This document shows, piece after piece, positions 10,167-19,619 of a stretch of DNA of 41,539 nt (the stretch's first letter is position 1; each line of letters opens with the position of its first letter). The notes beneath the pieces are model-generated. The model searched no databases. It saw nothing but the letters and a program-made list of their open reading frames with translations, and was not told the DNA's origin. Both the position numbers and the translations under genes were made by a program. This DNA is from JADLGL01 sp963823045 (GTDB lineage Bacteria; Pseudomonadota; Alphaproteobacteria; Rhizobiales; Kaistiaceae): positions 1 to 41,539 of the forward strand of contig CAWGKA010000006.1 in NCBI GenBank assembly GCA_963823045.1, read 5' to 3'.

Positions 10167-12188
10167 TGGCGACCGCAACAAAGAACGCGAAACCGACCCG
10201 CCCGACCAAGGCGAAGGCGCCAAAGCACGCCGAAATGCCGGCCTCAGGCCTGCCGACGGGCGAGAACCGTGTCGCGATCGAAGCCGTCGCGCCGGCGGTC
10301 GATGGTGGCCGTTTCGCCGTCAAACGCGTGGTCGGCGACACCGTCGAGGTCAGCGCCGACATCTTCAGCGACGGCCACGACAAGATTGCCGCCGCGATCC
10401 TCTATCGTCACGTCGGCGATTCGGATTGGCAGCGGACGCCGATGCATTTCGTCGACAATGACCGCTGGGCCGGCTCTTTCACCGTGGAAAGCGCCGGCCG
10501 CCATCAGTTTACCATCGAAGCCTGGCGCGATCCGTTTGCGACCTGGCACACCGAGGTGACGAAGAAGCGCCAGGCCGGTCAGCCCGTCGAGCTGGAAATC
10601 CTCGAGGGCAAGGAAATCGTCCGGCTCTCAAAGGAAGAAGCCGAGGGCCCGGCCAAGGCCGAACTCGACACGCTGCTCGCCCGGCTCGGCAGTGCCGATA
10701 CTGAAGCCGCCTGGCACATTCTCGACGAGGCGGAGACGCAAGCGCTGATGGCGCGCGCCGGGCGCAGGCTCAATGTCTCGATGCCGCCTGCGCCTTTCCC
10801 GCTCGAGGTTGATCGCCTACGCGCGCAATTCTCCGCCTGGTACGAACTGTTCCCGCGTTCGGCCGGCAACGACGTTTCGCGCCACGGCACCTTCGACGAT
10901 GTCATCACCCGCCTGCCTTACGTGCGTGATCTTGGCTTCGACGTGCTTTATGTGCCGCCGATCCATCCGATCGGCACGACCAACCGCAAGGGCAAGAACA
11001 ACAGCCTCACGGCTGGGGCCGACGACCCAGGCAGCGTCTATGCCATCGGGTCGTCCGAAGGCGGCCATGACGCGATCAACCCGGCGCTCGGCAGTTTCGA
11101 CGATTTTCGCCGCCTGATCGCGGCCGCCGCCGATCATGGAATGGAGATTGCGCTCGATTTCGCCATCCAGTGCTCACCCGATCATCCGTGGATCAAGGAG
11201 CATCCGGAATGGTTCGACTGGCGTCCGGACGGCACGCTGAAATTCGCCGAGAACCCGCCAAAGAAATACGAGGACATCGTCAACGTCCATTTCTATCGCG
11301 ACGCGCTGCCGGGCATCTGGCTGGCGCTGCGCGACATCGTCCTGTTCTGGCGCGAGCAAGGCGTGCACATTTTCCGCGTCGACAATCCGCACACCAAGCC
11401 GCTGCCGTTCTGGGAGTGGCTGATCGCGGAGGTGAATGCGCGCTACCCTGATGTGATCTTCCTCGCCGAGGCCTTCACGCGGCCGAAGATGATGAAGCGG
11501 CTCGCCAAGATCGGCTTTCAGCAGTCCTATACCTACTTCACCTGGCGCGACACGAAGGCCGAGCTCAGCGAATATGTGACCGAGCTCGGCGGCGAGATGG
11601 CCGACTATTACCGGCCGAACTTCTTCACCAATACGCCGGATATCAACCCGATCTATCTGCAGACGAGCGGCCGCGCAGGCTTCATCGCCCGCGCCACGCT
11701 TGCGGCGACGCTGTCGAGCAGCTGGGGCATCTATTCCGGCTTCGAGCTCTGCGAGTTTGAACCCCTGCCCGGCCGCGAGGAATATCTCGAACTCGGAAAA
11801 ATACGAACTGCGTGCGCGCGACTTCGATGCGCCCGGGAACATCCGCGACCATATCGCGGCGCTCAACCGTATCCGCCGTGAGAATCCGGCGCTGCACGAC
11901 TTCCGCAACACCTCGTTTCTGACGGCGTGGAACGACAACATCATCAGCTATTTCCGCGCGACAGCCGATCGCTCCAATGCGCTGATGATCATGGTCAATC
12001 TCGACCCGCATCACGCCCAGTCGGCTGACTACGACGTGCCGCTGTGGGAGTTCGGACTGGATGATGCCGGCACCGTCAACGTCGAAGACCTCCTCCTTGG
12101 CATCAGCTTCACGCTGACCGGCAAGGTGCAGAGCATCACCCTCGACCCGACCGACCGCTCGGTGGTCATCTGGAGGCTGTCGCGATGA
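10166..12188 (+). CDS. glgE: Alpha-1,4-glucan:maltose-1-phosphate maltosyltransferase GlgE (one frameshift)
   Basis: GlgE extends linear alpha-1,4-glucans with maltose-1-phosphate. The start ATG at 10166 follows directly on malQ; a lysine- and proline-rich leader of about 30 residues precedes the GlgE N-terminal domain. Diagnostic GH13_3 motifs are 'YELFPRSAG', 'YVPPIHPIGTTNRKGKNN', the nucleophile Asp in 'HIFRVDNPHTKPLPFWEW' and the Glu in 'VIFLAEAFTRPKMM'. The frame breaks near 11790, where GAAC for GAC splits 'REEYLDSEKYELR'; one extra A explains it. The C-terminus 'DPTDRSVVIWRLSR' is typical, giving about 674 residues. It stops 5 bases before the end of the oppositely directed GNAT gene. 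Confidence 0.94.
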
Positions 12189-12193
12189 AGGCG

Positions 12194-12619
12194 TCAGCCC
12201 GTCAGGTTGAACTTGAAGGTGTAGCCGTTCCGGTCAAAGCCTTCGCGCTCATAGAAGGCGTGGGCGCGGACGCGCTGGAAATTGCTGGTGAGACGGATGG
12301 CGTCGCACTTCGCTTCCGCCGCCTGTTTCTTGGCGAATGCGATCAGCGCGCGCCCATGTCCGCTGCTGCGTTCGGCGCCATCGACGACGAGATCGTCGAT
12401 ATAGAACGAACGTCCGGATGCGAGGTCGTTGACGATGCGGCAGCCTATGGCGCCGACGATCCGGCCATCGACTTCAAGCGCGAACAAGCGATAGCCTTCG
12501 TCCTTCGCCGCGGCGGCGCGCGCAAGAAATTCTTCGAGCGAAATATGATCGCGTAGCTGGCTTACAACCGGCCATGCTTTGCGTAACAGCTCCTCATCGT
12601 TGCATTCTATGACGGCCAT
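12194..12619 (-). CDS. GNAT family N-acetyltransferase
   Basis: This intact 141-residue protein starts at ATG 12619 (MAVIECNDEELL), behind AGAAGGGAA. A GTG immediately upstream is a less likely start. The acetyl-CoA binding motif A is 'SSGHGRALIAFAKKQA' (Q/RxxGxG/A-like), preceded by the beta-strand 'FYIDDLVVDGAER'; 'AHAFYEREGFDRNGYTF' is the usual C-terminal GNAT signature. The substrate is unknown. It sits against the direction of the glucan operon, converging on glgE with a 5-base gap and diverging from treS with a 39-base gap. It could be an acquired insert or a conserved passenger. Confidence 0.88.
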   Translation of the reverse strand: MAVIECNDEELLRKAWPVVSQLRDHISLEEFLARAAAAKDEGYRLFALEVDGRIVGAIGCRIVNDLASGRSFYIDDLVVDGAERSSGHGRALIAFAKKQAAEAKCDAIRLTSNFQRVRAHAFYEREGFDRNGYTFKFNLTG

Positions 12620-12658
12620 CACCCGTTCCCTTCTCTCTCAACAGGCCTTTGGGTCCAC

Positions 12659-14314
12659 ATGATCGACCGCACGCAGACCGACTGGTACCGCGACGCCATC
12701 ATCTACCAGGTTCATATCAAGTCGTTCTTCGATTCGGACGACAGCGGCGTCGGCGACTTCAAAGGGCTGACGAAGAAGCTCGACTATATCCGCGAGCTCG
12801 GGGTCACCGCCATCTGGCTGATGCCGTTCTATCCATCGCCGCTGCGCGACGACGGCTACGACATTTCCGACTATCGCGGCATCAATCCGGCCTACGGCAA
12901 GATGAGCGAGTTCCGCGCCTTCATTCGCGAGGCGCATAAGCGCGACATCCGCGTCATCACCGAGCTCGTCATCAACCACACCTCGGACCAGCATCCCTGG
13001 TTCCAGAAGGCGAGGCGCGCCAAGCCGGGCTCAGCGGCGCGCGACTTCTATGTGTGGTCCGATACCGACGAGAAATATGAGGAAACGCGCATCATCTTCC
13101 TCGACACCGAGCCGTCGAACTGGACCTATGATCCGGTTGCCAAGGCCTATTACTGGCACCGCTTCTACAGCCATCAGCCGGACCTCAATTTCGACAATCC
13201 GAAGGTCCTCGAAGCGATCATCGAGGTCATGTATTACTGGCTCGACATGGGCGTGGACGGCCTGCGTCTCGACGCCATCCCCTATCTCGTCGAGCGCGAA
13301 GGGACGAACTGCGAGAACCTTCCCGAGACGCACGACGTCATCAAGAAGATCCGCGCCGCACTCGACGCACGCTATCCCGACCGCATGCTGCTCGCCGAAG
13401 CCAATCAATGGCCGGAGGACACCGCGCCCTATTTCGGCGACGGCGACGAATGCCACATGGCGTTCCACTTCCCCCTGATGCCGCGCATGTACATGTCGAT
13501 CGCGCAGGAGGATCGGCACCCCGTCTCCGACATTCTGCGCCAGACGCCGGAAATTCCGGAAGGCGCGCAATGGGCGATCTTCCTTCGGAACCATGACGAG
13601 CTGACGCTCGAGATGGTGACCGACAAGGAGCGCGACTACATGTGGTCGTTCTATGCGGCGGACCGCCGGGCGCGCATCAATCTCGGCATTCGTCGCCGAC
13701 TTGCGCCGCTGCTCGAAAACGACCGCCGCAAGATCGAGCTGATGAATTCGCTGCTGCTGACGATGCCGGGAACGCCGATCCTCTATTACGGCGACGAGAT
13801 CGGCATGGGCGACAATATCTATCTCGGCGATCGCGACGGCGTCAGGACCCCGATGCAATGGTCGCCCGATCGCAATGGCGGCTTCAGCCGCGCCGATCCG
13901 GCGCGGCTGTACCTGCCGGCGATCCAGGATCCGATCTACGGCTATCAGGCGGTCAATGTCGAAGCGCAGCAGCGCAGCCAATCGAGCCTCCTTTCCTGGA
14001 CCAAGCGCATGCTCGCGTTCCGGCGCAGCTTCCGCGCCTTCGGCCGCGGCACGCTGCGCTTCCTCTTGCCGGCCAACCGCAAGGTTCTCGCCTATCTGCG
14101 CGAATATGACGGCGAGCGCATTCTCTGCGTCGCCAACATCTCGCATTCGCCGCAGGCGGTGGAGCTCGACCTTTCCGATCACAGCGGCATGACGCCGGTG
14201 GAAATGACCGGCGGCGAGGCCTTCCCGCCGATCGGCGAACTGCCCTATCTGCTGACGCTGCCCTCCTATGGCTTCTATTGGTTCTCGCTCACCGAATCTG
14301 CCGGTGGCGCCTGA
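12659..14314 (+). CDS. treS: Trehalose synthase (maltose alpha-D-glucosyltransferase) TreS
   Basis: TreS interconverts trehalose and maltose and here feeds maltose to the maltokinase. The visible part is 551 residues with a GH13_16 barrel: 'AIIYQVHIKSFFDSDDSGVGDF' region at the start, region I 'ELVINHTSDQHPWF', nucleophile Asp in 'GLRLDAIPYLVEREGT' near residue 206, Glu in 'LLAEANQWPED' and Asp in 'FLRNHDELTLEMV'. The C-terminal beta domain ends 'LPSYGFYWFSL'. The sequence after the stop at 14312-14314 continues the pattern of fused TreS-maltokinases in another frame, so the stop may be real or caused by one indel. The ribosome binding site is weak, and any own promoter must lie within the 5' part of the GNAT gene. 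Confidence 0.94.
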   Translation: MIDRTQTDWYRDAIIYQVHIKSFFDSDDSGVGDFKGLTKKLDYIRELGVTAIWLMPFYPSPLRDDGYDISDYRGINPAYGKMSEFRAFIREAHKRDIRVITELVINHTSDQHPWFQKARRAKPGSAARDFYVWSDTDEKYEETRIIFLDTEPSNWTYDPVAKAYYWHRFYSHQPDLNFDNPKVLEAIIEVMYYWLDMGVDGLRLDAIPYLVEREGTNCENLPETHDVIKKIRAALDARYPDRMLLAEANQWPEDTAPYFGDGDECHMAFHFPLMPRMYMSIAQEDRHPVSDILRQTPEIPEGAQWAIFLRNHDELTLEMVTDKERDYMWSFYAADRRARINLGIRRRLAPLLENDRRKIELMNSLLLTMPGTPILYYGDEIGMGDNIYLGDRDGVRTPMQWSPDRNGGFSRADPARLYLPAIQDPIYGYQAVNVEAQQRSQSSLLSWTKRMLAFRRSFRAFGRGTLRFLLPANRKVLAYLREYDGERILCVANISHSPQAVELDLSDHSGMTPVEMTGGEAFPPIGELPYLLTLPSYGFYWFSLTESAGGA

Positions 14315-15914
14315 CCGCTTGGGGCCGCCGGTGCAGCCGGAACTCTTCACGCTGGTCAGCACCGGCGGCGTCGACACGCTGCTGACCGGGCGCGAGCGCA
14401 CCGCCTTCGAGCGCACCATCGTGCCGCGCTATCTTGCGGCGCAACGATGGTTCGCCGGGAAGACGCATCGGATCTGCTGCGGCTCGTTTGCTTGATCTGG
14501 CGACGCTCGCCCGACCGCAAGGGCAAGGACGCGTTCCTGCTGTCGCAGGTCGAGGTCGAACTGAAGAGCGGCGAGAAGCAGGACTATTTCATTCCGATGG
14601 CGACGAGCACCGAGGAGAGCGAAGCGCTTCTCCCCTACGCGCTGGCGCGGATCCGTCGCGGGCCGCGCACCGGTCTCCTTTATGGCGCCGGGGAAGCGCC
14701 GGAATTTGCCCTGACGGTCGTCGAGGCCATGCGCCAAGGGAAGACCTATCAGCACCAATGAGGGCGCCGAACTTCGCTTCACGGCGACGGAGGCGTTTCC
14801 CGCAGGATATCGACATCCCGCTCGACAAGGTCGCCCGCGTCAGCGGCGACCAGAGCAATACGTCGATCGGTCTCGCCAGCCAGATGATGCTGAAGGCGTA
14901 TCGCTATCTGCAGCCGGGCATCCATCCTGAAATCGAGATGGGCCGTTACCTCACCGAGAAGGTCCATTTCGAACATACGCCACCGGTGTTCGGCACGCTC
15001 GAAGTCGATCGACAAGGACGGCAATTCGACGGCCTTGGCGCTGCTGCAGGGCTTCGTCGTCAATCAGGGCGACGCCGCCTCGGTTGCCATTGGCGGCCTG
15101 AAACAGGATTTCGACGCACGCATGGTGCTGATCGACGGCCCCGCGTCGGCGTCCACGGCGGAAACGCACTTCCTGCATTTTGCCGAGACGATCGGCCGCC
15201 GCATCGGCGAACTGCACGCCGCCCTCGCGCAACCGTCCGACGATCCGGCCTTCGCACCGGAACCGCTCGGCCGCCTCGGACATGCGCGACGCAGCTGGTC
15301 GTCCGCAGTCGAGCTTGCCGACCAGGCCTTCGCGGCGATCAGCGCGCGGACGCACCGCACCGATGCCGGAGGATGCCCTGCTCGGACGCAAGCGCGAAGC
15401 AATGGCGCTGCTGCGGACCCTGTCGCGCACGCCCCGCGGCGCGGTGAAGACTCGCGTCCATGGCGACCTCCATCTCGGTCAGGTTCTGATCGCCGAGAAT
15501 GACGTCGTGATCGTCGATTTCGAGGGCGAGCCGGGCCGCTCGTCGGAGCGCCGCCGCATGAAGGATCATCCGCTGCGCGATGTCGCCGGCATGCTGCGCT
15601 CCTTTGCCTATGCGGCCGAGACGGCCTATCGTTCGCTTGAGGAGCGTTTCCCCGAGGTCGCGCCCAATGTCGCCGATGTCGCCGCAACTTGGCGGTATCA
15701 ATGCGAAGCCGGATTCCTTTCGGCCTACGAAGAAGCCGCCAAGCACGGCAAGGCCTGGATCAAGACACGCGCCGACCGCGAGCGTCTGTTGACCTTCCAT
15801 CTGCTGATGCGCGCCTTCTACGAGATTGTTTACGAGGCAAACAATCGCCCGACATGGATCGACGTCCCGACACGCGGGGCTCTCGAGATTCTCGATGCAC
15901 AGGCAGGTAAATGA
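14304..15914 (+). CDS. mak: Maltokinase (Pep2/Mak), heavily frameshifted
   Basis: This kinase phosphorylates maltose to maltose-1-phosphate for GlgE. The N-terminal maltokinase signature 'YLAAQRWFAGK' near 14430-14462 and the phosphotransferase-like catalytic motif 'RVHGDLHLGQVLI' (15455-15490) with the metal-binding 'IVDFEGEPGRS' are clear. 'LPYALARIRRGPRTGLLYG' and 'RVSGDQSNTSIGL' lie between them. At least five frame changes occur (near 14465, 14510, 14755, 14810, 15008 and 15285), so no single frame covers the gene. A possible GTG start at 14304 overlaps the treS stop by 11 bases. A fused TreS-Mak is the alternative. The stop TGA overlaps the glgB ATG. Confidence 0.85.
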
Positions 15915-18180
15915 CGAAAGCGCCGCCAAGGAAGAAAAGCTACGGCCGCTGCGCCGGCCAAGGCGAAGGCGAAGGCGGCCAACGGGTATGCCGTGAGCGC
16001 CGAGGCGGTGAGCGCGATCGTCGGCGCCTATCACGGCGACCCGTTCTCTGTGCTCGGGCCGCATCAGATCGGAACCGAGAGCTGGGAAATTCGCGCGATG
16101 CTGCCGGACGCGAGCCGCGCGGTGGTCGTCAGCGCCGATGGCAAGAAGATGCTGTCGACGATGGAACGCATCGACGCGGCCGGCTTCTTCGTCGGCCAGA
16201 TCGAGAGCCAAAGCCAGCCGGTCTATCGCCTGGATATTGATACGGCGAACGGAACCGTCACACGCGAAGACCCCTATCGCTTCGGCACCGACCTCGATGA
16301 TGCGGCGCTTGGCGGGACGACCGGCTGTCGGATCCGATACGCCCTATCGCATACTCGGCGCACACGAAACGACCATCGATGGCGTCGTCGGACATCGCTT
16401 TGCCGTGTGGGCGCCGAATGCACAACGCGTGTCGCTGGTCGGCGATTTCAACGACTGGGACGGGCGGCGTCACCCGATGCGCCTTCGCCATCATGCCGGC
16501 ATCTGGGAATTGTTCCTGCCGAACTGCCGCGTCGGCGAACGCTACAAGTTCGAGATACGCACGCATGCCGGCACCTTGCTGCCGCTGAAGGCGGATCCGT
16601 TCGCTTTCGCCACGGAAAACCCGCCAGCGACGGCGTCGATCATCCACGATCTGCCGGACTTTGCGGACGGCGCCACCGAGGGCGCAGGACGGTTTCACAC
16701 CGACCCGCGCTCGGAGCCTGATCTCCATCTATGAATGCCATCTCGGTTCGTGGATGCGCGTGCCGGAGGAGAACAACCGCTACCTCACCTATCGCGAGCT
16801 GGCGGAACGCCTCGTTCCCTATGTCGTCGAACTCGGCTTCACCCATATCGAATTGATGCCGATCGCCGAGCATCCGTTCGATGGATCTTGGGGGTATCAA
16901 CCGGTCTCGCTATTTGCGCCGACCAGCCGCTTCGGTTCGCCGGAAGATTTCGCCTTATTCGTCGACGAAGTGCATCGCGCCGGCCTCGGCCTCATCCTCG
17001 ATTGGGTGCCCGGGCATTTCCCGCAGGACCCGCACGGGCTGATGGATTTCGACGGTACGCATCTTTACGAGCACGCCGACCCGCGACAGGGATTCCATCA
17101 GGATTGGGGTACGGCGATCTACAATTTCGGCCGCGCCGAAGTTGCAGCCTTCCTCATTGCGAATGCGCGTTTCTGGCTTGAGCGACTATCGCGTTGACGG
17201 GCTGCGCGTCGATGCGGTCGCGTCGATGCTCTATCTCGACTATTCGCGGAACCCCGGCGAGTGGATTCCGAACCGCTTCGGCGGCAACGAAAATCTCGAG
17301 GCAATCGACTTCCTGCGGCACATGAACGAGGCAGCCTACGCCAACGCGCCGGGCATCGTCACGATCGCCGAGGAATCAACGGCCTGGGGCGGCGTGTCGA
17401 AACCGACCTACACCGGCGGCCTTGGCTTCGGCTTCAAATGGAACATGGGGTGGATGAACGACACCCTGCGCTACATGAGCTTCGACCCGGTCTATCGGCG
17501 CTTCCATCACAACGATCTGACCTTCGGCATGCTCTACGCGTTCTCGGAAAACTTCATCCTGCCGCTCAGCCATGACGAAGTGGTCCATGGTAAGGGATCG
17601 CTGATCGGCCGCATGCCAGGAGACCGCTGGCAGCGCTTCGCCAATCTGCGCGCCTATTTCGGCTTCATGTGGAGCCATCCGGGCAAGAAGCTCTTGTTCA
17701 TGGGCGGCGAGTTCGGCCAGGAAAACGAATGGAACCACGATCAAAGCCTCGACTGGCATCTCCTCGAACAGCCCGAGCATGAAGGCGTCAGGACGCTCAT
17801 CGGCGACCTCAACCGCATCTACCGCGCCTTGCCGGCGCTGCATCAACGCGACTGCGTTCCTGAAGGCTTCGAATGGCTGATCGGTGACGATGCCGACGAC
17901 AGCGTTGTCGCGTTTGCTGCGCCGGGGCGAGGGACGGGACGATTTGGCCATCGTCGTCTGCAATTTCACGCCGGTGCCACGCGGCGCCTATCGAATCGGC
18001 GTACCCAGTGCCGGCCGCTACCGCGAAGTGATCAACACCGATTCCGCCGTCTATGGCGGCAGCAATATGGGCAATCTCGGCGGCGTCGAATCCGAGCCGA
18101 TCGCCGCGCATGGCCGCGAGCACTCCATCGCGCTCACGCTGCCGCCGCTGTCGACAATGATCTTCGAATTCACGCCCTGA
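15911..18180 (+). CDS. glgB: 1,4-alpha-glucan branching enzyme GlgB (several frameshifts)
   Basis: GlgB makes alpha-1,6 branches in the polymer produced by GlgE. The start is ATG 15911 in the stop of the maltokinase; the lysine/alanine-rich leader reads through one break near 15950. An N-terminal domain ('AYHGDPFSVLGPHQI') and CBM48 ('VWAPNAQRVSLVGDFNDWDG') precede the GH13_9 barrel with nucleophile Asp in 'DYRVDGLRVDAVASMLYLDY', Glu in 'IVTIAEESTAWGGVS' and Asp in 'PLSHDEVVHGKGSL'. 'LLFMGGEFGQENEWNHD' is a GlgB hallmark. Further frame changes lie near 16312, 16705, 17180 and 17925. Repaired, the product has about 750 residues, a normal length. It ends 3 bases before the stop of the opposing PhoD-like gene. 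Confidence 0.92.
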
Positions 18181-18183
18181 GCG

Positions 18184-19497
18184 TCAGCGCCCGACGACGA
18201 ACAACTCATCGAAGCTGACGACGTTGTCCCGCAACACGCAGCGGCAGCGCATGTTCCAGCCGCCCCGCATATCCGTATCGAACACCATGAAATTGTGCCG
18301 CTTGTCGGCGGCGATGTTGTCGCGATGGACATCGCCGATCTTGGGCAGGCTGTGCATCGAACTCGATGTGAACTGGTAGGTCTCGTATCCGAGCAAGGCT
18401 GGATCGACCGCCCTGATCTCGGAGTAGTGCACGTCACCTGAAATCAGAGCGGCCGGCGCGCGCACCGCGGCAAGGCCATCCATCATGCGCTGCAAATCAC
18501 CGGGATGGTCGTACTCGACGGACTCGCTCAGGGGGAATGAACTGAAGAACTGGTTGCCCGTGATGATCCATGCGGGGCTGCTATCGGTCGCCAACGACCG
18601 GAATAGCCATTCCAGCTGCTCGGCCCCCCAATGGCGGCCGCCGGGTGTCCCGTCGCGATCACGGAAGCTGCGCCCGTCAAGCACATAGAAGCGTTGGCCG
18701 GAAATCCCCAGGCGCCCGCCGAGACCAAGACCGCGGCGCCAGGCGGCGTCTTCGCTCGAGCCCCAGAAGCCACGGAAAAGGCCGGCCATATAGGTCGCCA
18801 GCGGGAAGCCTGGCCCACCGCCATTGTTGATGCCAAAGTCATGGTCGTCCCAAATGGCGTAGGTCGGCACCAGCCTCTCAAGCTTGAACCAGGACAGCAT
18901 CATCCGCGTCTCGGTGTAGCGCCGCGCATAGCCGGCCTCGTCGAGCAGAGGGTTGTCCTGATCGGCGTAGCAGGTGTCGCCATTGAGGATGACGAAGTCG
19001 CACTCCTCGCGTGCGAGCGCTTCCCACATGACGATCGCGTCGTCGCGGAAGATGTCGTTCATGCAACTGATGGCGGCGAAGCGAAGCTGCGGTTGCGACG
19101 TGTCGAGCGCGCGGAAGATACGCCGGTCGAAATAACTTCCATTCGGAGCGACGAGATAGAGCGTGTAGTCACGGCCGGGTTGCAGGCCGGTGACCACGAT
19201 CTCATGCGTGCTGTTACCCCAGTCGGGCATGTCGAAGCGCGCGACGGCGCGCCATGCATAGTCACGACCGCTCGCATCCGAGATGCGAACGGAGAGCGGC
19301 AAATCGGCCGGCAGAAGAACGATGAACGTCGCCGAGCGATTATCGGTCGGCCCCTGCAGAATCGGCCAGGGCGTCACCTCCGCCGGATACAGCGTCTCGT
19401 CGCGCCCGCCGGAGACGCCAGCGAGGGCCGGCGATGCGGCAACTCCCAGCGCGCCCGCGCCCGCTAGTCTCAGCGCATCGCGCCGCGTGAATGCCAT
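18184..19497 (-). CDS. PhoD-like alkaline phosphatase/phosphodiesterase, Tat-exported
   Basis: This intact 437-residue protein starts 'MAFTRRDALRLAGAGALG', a twin-arginine signal, so it should be folded in the cytoplasm and exported. A fibronectin-like N-terminal domain (about residues 35-130, 'HEIVVTGLQPGRDYTLYLV') precedes a metallophosphatase domain with metal ligands in 'FVILNGDTCYADQDNP', 'YAIWDDHDFGINNGGG', 'WIITGNQFFSS' and 'ALISGDVHYSEI'. This matches PhoD/PF09423 proteins, which use Ca/Fe and cleave phosphate esters or diesters. The actual substrate is unknown. It converges with glgB and lies 122 bases downstream of the leftward cytochrome gene; that gap shows no strong terminator. 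Confidence 0.88.
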   Translation of the reverse strand: MAFTRRDALRLAGAGALGVAASPALAGVSGGRDETLYPAEVTPWPILQGPTDNRSATFIVLLPADLPLSVRISDASGRDYAWRAVARFDMPDWGNSTHEIVVTGLQPGRDYTLYLVAPNGSYFDRRIFRALDTSQPQLRFAAISCMNDIFRDDAIVMWEALAREECDFVILNGDTCYADQDNPLLDEAGYARRYTETRMMLSWFKLERLVPTYAIWDDHDFGINNGGGPGFPLATYMAGLFRGFWGSSEDAAWRRGLGLGGRLGISGQRFYVLDGRSFRDRDGTPGGRHWGAEQLEWLFRSLATDSSPAWIITGNQFFSSFPLSESVEYDHPGDLQRMMDGLAAVRAPAALISGDVHYSEIRAVDPALLGYETYQFTSSSMHSLPKIGDVHRDNIAADKRHNFMVFDTDMRGGWNMRCRCVLRDNVVSFDELFVVGR

Positions 19498-19619
19498 TCT
19501 CTTGCCTCGCCTCCGACGTCAAACGACGCCCTGCCTCGCGGCCAATCTTACGCCATTGCCGGGCGGAGTCATTGGCGTGACATGCGGCGGAGCGCCGTGC
19601 CCGCCAAAACGGCGGAGGT

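Noticed and set aside
13031..14419. Long leftward open frame of 462 codons opposite treS
   Set aside because: It is antisense to a clear, motif-complete treS and has His/Arg/Glu-rich low-similarity sequence typical of the complementary strand of high-GC genes.
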